NCBI GenBank assembly: GCA_027627225.1
Contig: CM051036.1
Location: 35,610,426 to 35,674,425 of the forward strand
Reading direction: 5' to 3'
Origin: Congeria kusceri
Taxonomy: Eukaryota > Mollusca > Bivalvia > Myida > Dreissenidae
DNA length: 64,000 nucleotides
The translations under genes and the position numbers were made by a program. Shown here piece by piece: positions 57,524 to 64,000 of this stretch (the stretch's first letter is position 1; the number at the start of each line of letters is the position of its first letter). A model generated the notes under the pieces. That model was not told the DNA's origin. It did no database searches and saw only the letters and a program-made list of their open reading frames with translations.

Positions 57524-59023
57524 AATATATAACAGTTAGCAAATTAAAACATAGATATAACTGTTATATAGTGAAAACATTGCTCCAATTGTCTACAAAA
57601 TATAAATTATCTTTAAACAAGAAATATCTTTCAAAAAGATATTCGGCATATGTTGTAAATGTTAGTTAAGTATCAGTTAGTTTTAAATCAGAGCTTAGCT
57701 CGAATAACCCAAATAAGTCAGACTCATCTGCTCATCAACGCCAGTATATGTTAATCTATACAAAGTAAAACTAAGCATTTTACAATTAAAAAGAAATATA
57801 TATATTTGATGTGTTTTTCGTGACTAAATTATTTTAATGTACAATGCATTTATTCATAGTGTATATAAAAATAATGTCTATTTGTAGATTGAATAGCCTC
57901 TACACGAGAATTTGGTAGAACCATCAGTATTTCACAGGAAAAACAATGATGCAGAGCATCCTAAGGCGCAGTGAAACTGTGAAAAGTCCATATGTTTAAT
58001 ATATCTTAATTTTGTAATGTCCGTATAATTTACTGATCTTACTGCCTCATATTTTTCATCAGTGATTTTTTAAATCTAAATGTATGCAATATTTGTCAGG
58101 CAAATCAAAATTTACTAGAAGTTAATTGTTTCCAAGAAAATAATGACAAGAATGAATATGAGCGTTTATTAAATTTGTAATCTATTAGGCATTTATACTA
58201 TGTGTGCCAAATGAAAACACACGTCAGGGAACATTTATCACAATTGAAAATAATGATTTGACTTCATTTTGTGATAACAAAAACGTAAAGATATATTAAA
58301 TATTGGCGATTTAGATTAATATTCCTTTGGGAAAATACGTCTCGAGCGTTTTTGTGTAACTATTATAGTTTATAATGCATTCATAATACGCACATACTGG
58401 CGCAGTGTCTAAATCTGCCACATTTGGGAGGTATTTTTGTGATATTTTTAAAAGTAGTAAATCAGTCGACACAAAAATTCACATAAATAAAGTTAGATTA
58501 AATGTGCATTTGCTGGCATGTTTTGGTTAAATTTCGAATACTTGGCATAGGAAAAATAATTAATGGCCTAAACAGAGTAAAAAAAAATGAGCGTGGGAGT
58601 GCCTAAATCTGCCACCCCTCTTCAAACTGCTTGAAGATAATATTTTTCTATTAAATCAGTTTTTCAAAGCAACTTCTTTTGAGTTTAAAGCAAAAAAAGC
58701 ACCTTTGATTCTTCGGAGTTCATTTTCGAATGTTATTAAAAAATCATAATGATCCGAAAACACTTGGTGACTATTGTTCTAAGTCAAAATACTGTTTGAT
58801 GTTGATCGTGTTTCAATTTCGTGAAATACGTCTTTATATTTCTAAAATTAGATCATCTGTACAGAAGTGAAACCAGAGATCTATTAACACACATAGGCGA
58901 AAGTAATGCGGTTCTTACAAATTTATCAAAAATACTGAACATGCATTTCAACGTCATTTTCAACGTCATTTTCCTTGGTTTCCTATGCTTATGCGCATTG
59001 TATTTGTATTGGGTGTAACGCTT
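57524..59023. other. Intron after e6, little recognised
   Basis: Apart from the hairpin fragment at 57617, TCTAAATCTGCCAC occurs at about 58410 and CTAAATCTGCCACC at about 58604. No exon is seen. Confidence 0.55.
57617..57650 (+). repeat. End fragment related to the 3-kb palindrome
   Basis: AACAAGAAATATCTTTCAAA and AAGATATTCGGC have the same hairpin design as the end at 39156, with a compensatory change in the hairpin stem (ATATC/GATAT for ATGTC/GACAT). Confidence 0.6.
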
Positions 59024-60508
59024 AATCCCAGACAAAATGCATGGTATTTGACCATGAACTACAGTGGTCAGTCATGCTAGTTCACGGTTCTGAGACCATG
59101 GTCTACCAGGGACTACCATGTGTTGTAATTTGCACCATAGCTTACAACCATGGTTATATGTCAAAGGGCCATGGTTGGCTTAGGTGCCTATTACCGCACA
59201 TGGTAGTCCATTGTTGACCATGGTCTCAGAACCATGAACTACCATGGTTGACCATGGTTTCAGAACCATGAACTACCATGGTTGACCATGGTCTCAGAAC
59301 CATGAACTACCATGGTCAACCATGGTCTCAGAACCATCAACTATCATGGTTGACCATGGTCTCAGAACCATGAACTATCACGGTTGACCATGGTCTCAGA
59401 ACCATGAACTACCACGGTTGACCATGGTCTCAGAACCATGAACTACCATTGTTGACCATGGTCTCAGAACCATGAACTACCATGGTTAACTATGGTCTCA
59501 GAACCATGAACTATCACGGTTTACCATGGTCTCAGAACCATGAACTACCATGGTTGACCATGGTAGGATATTGTCAAATACCAAGCATTTAGTTTTTTAT
59601 GTCAGCATGATGATGGTACATGTCACACCTTTGTGCATCTTTGTGCAGCTTTATAATAAATTTTATATCCTTGATTATAATAGAAGTCCTTTTAAATAGA
59701 AATGTGAAACAATGTAGTAATTGTTTGTCTGAAAATGTGGTAGATTTATATTTCAAAAACTAAACTCTTTGTATATTTAACTTACTTTGTTAATTAGAAA
59801 CCATTTCCTGAAATAACTTATGCCAGATTTAATTCACATCACAAAACTTTGATTCAGAGAGTGTGTAACATTGTGTAAACAGCAAAAAAAGCCATTTAAT
59901 CTACATACCATTCATTTTCTTTCCATGTAAACATCGGGTACTGACCAATCAGAAACAGTGTATTAGCTTACTGAAGGCAAACTTCCACTTACACTTAATT
60001 ATCAACACAATTCCTTGGAAGATATCTTATTATATGGATCAAAATCTGAAACACATACGTTGTGTATTTTAAATAACTGTTGTCTGTCATATTTACTGAG
60101 TCAATGCACTTGAATCAGTGTCAATGAAATGCATGGTCATGATCATGGTTTGTGGTGGTTGACCATGTTGTTCCCTCGTTGGCAGTTATATACCAAGCTG
60201 ACAATAGTATTGTTAAAGCAGACCATGGTCTTTGATAGTTGACCATGGTCGGCAGTCAAATACAATGACCATAATCGACCATGGTAATGATAAGGCCTAC
60301 CATGGTCATGACCATGATTTTTTATGGTTAACCATGGTAGTCCATGGTCAGAAGTCAAATACCATGCTAACCATGGTCACCCGTGGTAATGATAATACAG
60401 ACCATGGTCATGCCCATGGTTTGTAAAGGTTGACCATGATAGTCCATTGTCGGCAGTCAAATACCCATGCTAACCATGGTTTAGCATGGTGTAATTTTCG
60501 TCTGGGAT
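59024..60508. mobile_element. TIR element TCCCAGACRAAA with CCATGG-rich arrays
   Basis: The left end ATCCCAGACAAAATGCATGG is inverted at right as TAATTTTCGTCTGGGAT. The left half (59205-59575) is a 34-bp tandem array with core GACCATGGTCTCAGAACCAT plus GAACTACCATGGTT. The right half (60130-60490) is an irregular array of TACCATGGTCATGACCATGG-type motifs. ACCATGGT is its own complement, so dense hairpins are possible. No protein is supported. Confidence 0.82.
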
Positions 60509-60948
60509 ACTGTCTCCATTGCAATTGTACCTTCCATATAAAACAAAAAGCTGCAGTAATTGTCAATAAGCAAAAGACTTGTTTCAGTATGGTTAATGTA
60601 GAAAACAATATTCTGAGATTCAAGGTAGATTTCACCCAATACAAGAAATTGTTTAGTAATTTACTGCTTTTTAATGGACTTGGGACTAAGGAATGTTTGC
60701 TAAAATTTCCTGCTTTTTTAATGGACTTAAGAGTATAACAAGATTTGGCTTTATCTGTCATATGGGGATACTGGTCAGGAAGAATGGTCTATTATCCCAT
60801 TACAACTGATTAACCATGCACTAGTGTACCAGGTCATTGTTGACTTGTTCATTTTATGAGAACATGAAGTCACCATTAACTGACTGTGGCAAAAAGTGAT
60901 AGAAAAAGCTCATTTGGATAAGTTATCAATTCAACTCAGATTTGATTG

Positions 60949-61220
60949 TTTTAGCTCACCTGAGCACGACAGAAACCACTTGCTGAATTTCAAATTAATT
61001 TGACGGAAATGGTGCTTGGGTGCAACTACCAAATACCTTCAAATCATTTTGATTCGTTAAAAAACATGGCCACCTAGGGTAAAAAACTAGGTAACCAGTG
61101 TAAATTAAAGAAACAGCTTGTGAACACTCTAGAGGCCACATTTGTTGCCCAATCAACATGAAACTTGCGTAACCCACGCAGGTGAGCAACCTAGGGCTAT
61201 AAGACCTAGGAGCTTACGGC
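60949..61220 (+). mobile_element. AGCTCACCTGAG element, copy E (short, 272 bp)
   Basis: TTTTAGCTCACCTGAGCACG is followed by one shortened unit (AGAAACCACTTGCTGAATTT) and the right end GCAGGTGAGCAACCTAGGGC...CCCTCTTGTTT. It is an internally deleted version. Confidence 0.85.
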
Positions 61221-61999
61221 CCTCTTGTTTCACAGCTTTAATCTTAGTTCATAAAAGATATATTTTCAGCGTTTACCAGTGTGGGTATAAATAAAATACA
61301 ACAAACCATAATTATATCCACATCCAGGCAAATCTTAAGACCCAGTTTCTGTTAAAATTAATTTAAAAGAAATTTTTGTTAGTGTTTCAGATCTTACAGT
61401 ATTACCTATTTAATTATCTGGGTCATTATTATATGTTTTTCAAAAGTTGGCCTATCCTCCAAATTCTGCTATAGCCACTTTGAAGCTGTTGGGATCACTT
61501 GTGTAATGTTTGGTTTTTAGAAAAGGTAATTTCAACAAACCATTGTATTTTTCAATAACAGTTGTATGTGGTATCCGGCTCTGATTTCATCAAGTCACAG
61601 AATTAAATCTGGATCATTCACAATCAATTTTCAGATATTAATTTATGATCAGCACTGGTTAGTTGATCATAAGCTATAATGAGACCTAATGGAGAAAAAT
61701 TACCAGTAGTTTCTTTCAATTTTCATTATTTCTTGAAATAGAACATTATCATAGCTTCCTGCTTGGGAATTTATTCCCTTCCTGTTGCTTAGTTAATCAT
61801 AGCTATGACATACAAATAATCATGCTGATCTTACTGAAATCCACCTAGAATTTCTATTGGCTTATTGGGATTTGATAGGTTTGTGTTAATGATGGTCATT
61901 AGTTGAGTATTTTTACTGTTCTACAACCATGCTAAGAGAATGTTAATGACAAGAATTGATCAATTCTTAAAATTCTAAATAGCTGATTAAGGACAAGCG
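61221..61999. other. AT-rich intron, nothing recognised
   Basis: No coding or repeat signal until the 43-bp array. Confidence 0.6.
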
Positions 62000-62720
62000 A
62001 CCTTCAAGTGTTCCTTAATTGTATTTTAAATACTTACCTGTGACCTTCAAATGTTCCCTAGTTGATTATGAAGTACTAAACAGTGACCTTCAAATGTTCC
62101 CTAGTTGAGTATGAAGTACTTAACAGGGACCTTCAGATGTTTTCTATTTAAGCTGAAGTATGAAGTACTTAACAGGAACTTATAAATGTTCGCTAGTTGA
62201 GTATGATATACTGACCAGTGGCCTTCAAATGTTCCCTAGTTGAGAATGAAGTACTTAACAGGGACCATAAGATGTTCCCTAGTTGAGTATGAAGTACTTA
62301 ACTGGGACCTCCAAATGTTCCCTAGTTGAGTATGAGGTACTTAACAGACCTTCAATTATTTCCTAGTTGAGTATGAAGTAATTACAGGGACCTTCAAATG
62401 TTCCCAAGTTGAGTATGAAGTACTTAACAGAGACGATGAAATAATCCCTAGTTGAGTGTGAAGTGATTAACAGGGACCTTCAAATGTTCCCTAGTTGAGT
62501 ATGAAGTACTTAACTGGGACCATCAAATAATCCCTAGTTGAGTATGAAGTAATTAACAGGGACCTTCAAATGTCTCCTAGTTGCGTATGAAGTATTTAAC
62601 AGTGACCTTTATATGTTCCCTAGTTGAGTATGAAGTACTTAACAGTGACCTTCATATGTTCCCTAGTTGAGTATGAAGTACTTAACAGTGACCTTCAAAT
62701 GTTCCCTAGTTGAGTATGAA
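62000..62720 (+). repeat. 43-bp minisatellite, ~16 copies
   Basis: The unit GTTCCCTAGTTGAGTATGAA followed by GTACTTAACAGTGACCTTCAAAT shows moderate divergence at the left and near identity in the last copies. The last copy ends abruptly at a fragment of another repeat (AAATATGGGCATAGTACAGC). Confidence 0.93.
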
Positions 62721-62721
62721 A

Positions 62722-62855
62722 AGGTTAAATATGGGCATAGTACAGCTTGTCCGGACCAGATGTTCTTCATTTATGAGTGGAGTTTGACATAGTTTTGCAC
62801 AAAATGTTCACCATTTTCTTGACAACGGCCTCAACATGTTGCTAACAGGCATGTA
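62722..62855 (+). repeat. Fragment of the GTCGAGCC repeat family
   Basis: AATATGGGCATAGTACAGCT, TTGTCCGGACCAGATGTTCT and GCACAAAATGTTCACCA match the internal units at 11.2-11.6 kb. It directly abuts the 43-bp array. Confidence 0.75.
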
Positions 62856-62982
62856 GTTTATGGTACCATGCTGAAATTAAGTAAATTGTACATTTTTTGC
62901 CAGACTTCCAGAAAGTGCAAAAAAATATGTCAGACATTCAGTTTGACAAGGTCTCCTAACTTGCTGGACCAAAATAAATTTA

Positions 62983-63234
62983 TGTTTTTTTTTTTTTTTT
63001 TTTTTTTTTTTCCGTATATTTTATTGTCCTCGTCAATAGGTGTGTGGGGGTCGAGGGCATCCCCCTCCACACCGTACAAAAGTACATTAGATGCATGTAT
63101 ATACATACGTCATTTATAATGTGTAATGCTACCAAGTGCTCCACGAAAACCAATACCTATATAGGTATAAACATTTTATTTTACAAACAACAACTTTATT
63201 ATTAACAGTCACCTAATAGCACAGTAATTTTGTT
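62983..63234 (-). mobile_element. LINE 3' untranslated region and poly(A) tail
   Basis: Downstream of the LINE stop codon there are about 220 bp of non-coding sequence. It contains a short GC-rich hairpin-like stretch (GGGGGTCGAGGGCATCCCCC) near 63048, then a run of about 26 T on the plus strand at 62985-63011, which is the poly(A) tail of the minus-strand element. This fixes the 3' end and orientation of the insertion. I did not identify a target-site duplication because the other end is outside the window. Confidence 0.75.
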
Positions 63235-64000
63235 CTAACAAAAAAGAGGTAAAAATATGCCCCATTTGTTATTATCACTTGAAGTATTAAAGTAGTTTAT
63301 TTCATTTAGTACATTATAGTGTAGAGCAAAATATGCCTTTGCCGTATTTGATGTAGGAATGGTTTTGTTCATTTTGCAATTGTAAATGAACATTTTAGTG
63401 AAAAGAAAAATTAAGTTCAAAGGGTCAATTTGATTTTTATGACCCAAAATAAAAGAAGACGGGTTAATAAGATCTGCGATACTTTCAAATTGGCCAAATA
63501 GTTCTGTTATTAATCTTTGAACATGATTACATTCCCAAAAGATATGCTCAATTGTTTCGCACATATTTTGACAAAAAGAGCAGTTGGCCGAATTTGTGTA
63601 ATGGATTTTAAATAAGAACGAATTGGTACCTAGAATTCTGTGTATAATTCTATATTGTAACCATTGTAAATTTGAATCTTTGGTAATACAAAAAGGCATT
63701 TCAAAAATATGTTTCCAGTCTTCTATATTGATATCGTTAAAGGTGGTCGACCATTTCGATATACAGACTGGTAAGATTTTATTCTTTTTTAATACATCAT
63801 ACATAGGCCGAGTTCCTTTTGTGTTTTTTAAAATAGACTGTAACGATATTGGAACAAACGGTTTACAAAAAATAGATTCAAACGAGCTACAGGTTTTTAA
63901 ATATTTTGTTAAAGTATTAACAATACCTATATAAAGCAAGTAGTTTGGATTGAAATTATACAATTTACAGAAGTCTTCATAGCTATAAAATGTAAGTAAT
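63235..64000 (-). CDS. LINE (Tx1/L1-like) ORF2 C-terminal part, 5' end off the window
   Basis: The frame is open from the window edge to a TAG at 63235-63237, about 254 codons, so no start codon is present and the gene enters from the right. Near the middle it has W-K-H-I-F-E-M-P-F and LQWLQYRIIHRILGTNSFLF, followed by a C-x2-C-x8-H-x4-C knuckle (CSFCQNMCETIEHIFWEC). This layout is typical of the region after the reverse transcriptase domain in Tx1-like L1 clade retrotransposons of invertebrates. The RT and endonuclease domains would lie outside the window. No stop or frameshift is visible in the part seen, so the copy may be young. It lies antisense to the host gene. Confidence 0.8.
   Translation of the reverse strand, partial: LLTFYSYEDFCKLYNFNPNYLLYIGIVNTLTKYLKTCSSFESIFCKPFVPISLQSILKNTKGTRPMYDVLKKNKILPVCISKWSTTFNDINIEDWKHIFEMPFCITKDSNLQWLQYRIIHRILGTNSFLFKIHYTNSANCSFCQNMCETIEHIFWECNHVQRLITELFGQFESIADLINPSSFILGHKNQIDPLNLIFLFTKMFIYNCKMNKTIPTSNTAKAYFALHYNVLNEINYFNTSSDNNKWGIFLPLFC

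Noticed and set aside
60143..60426. His/Asp-rich frames (DHGHDHG words)
   Set aside because: Created by the ACCATGGTCATG repeats of the TIR element.
51902..64000. Further LRRCC1 exons
   Set aside because: I looked for coiled-coil frames with flanking splice sites on the plus strand and found none I could support; the next exon is probably beyond the window.

Overview
The window looks like intronic sequence of an animal nuclear genome, most likely a bivalve mollusc. It is AT-rich and contains very long introns, many fold-back and terminal-inverted-repeat (TIR) elements, tRNA-derived SINEs and many minisatellites. Several repeat families (a ~220-260 bp palindromic element bounded by TGAGGCRTGTCGTGGG, and an element opening TTTTAGCTCACCTGAG and closing near CCCTCTTGTTT) resemble repeats I associate with heterodont bivalves such as Dreissena. 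The species is an inference; no search was run.

Only one host gene can be supported. Six plus-strand exons (1869-1968, 9251-9369, 20678-20812, 20949-21088, 29184-29300, 51817-51901) join in perfect phase into 696 nt, or 232 codons, of coiled coil. The joined product follows vertebrate LRRCC1 (CLERC, a centrosome/centriole protein), as I remember it, from the ERERRWKAE block to the QYSSLEDEFR block with almost no length difference. The window is therefore a middle slice of an LRRCC1 orthologue. The introns are about 7.3, 11.3, 0.14, 8.1 and 22.5 kb, and the last exon is followed by at least 12 kb more intron.

The most striking feature is how the tandem repeats sit on the splice junctions of this gene. 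A 59-bp satellite of about 89 copies (3979-9250) is an amplification of the branch point, 3' splice site and first 7 nt of the second exon, and it runs directly into that exon. A 23-bp minisatellite (about 21075-22250) is an amplification of the 5' splice site of the fourth exon. A 48-bp duplication abuts the acceptor of the third exon, and a decayed partial copy of the start of the sixth exon lies 56 bp upstream of it. Four of six exons thus carry local amplifications that include or touch a splice site, which creates arrays of decoy splice sites in one gene.

The rest is repeat landscape. 0-4 kb: SINE with perfect target duplication, 1.1-kb fold-back, palindromic MITE. 11-14 kb: TTAA-bounded composite. 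17-28.6 kb: three long elements with ~170-bp internal tandem repeats, one interrupted by a 419-bp palindrome. 36.9-37.7 and 25.7-26.5 kb: paired repeat copies. 39.16-42.17 kb: 3-kb near-perfect inverted repeat. 42.4-45.5 kb: nested elements. 47.5-50.6 kb: two hAT-like elements. 50.8-51.2 kb: 63-bp minisatellite. 52.2-53.8 kb: TIR element with 6-bp target duplication. 54-57 kb: nested inverted repeats. 59-60.5 kb: CCATGG-rich TIR element. 62-62.7 kb: 43-bp array. 63-64 kb: 3' end of a Tx1/L1-like LINE on the minus strand, running off the window.
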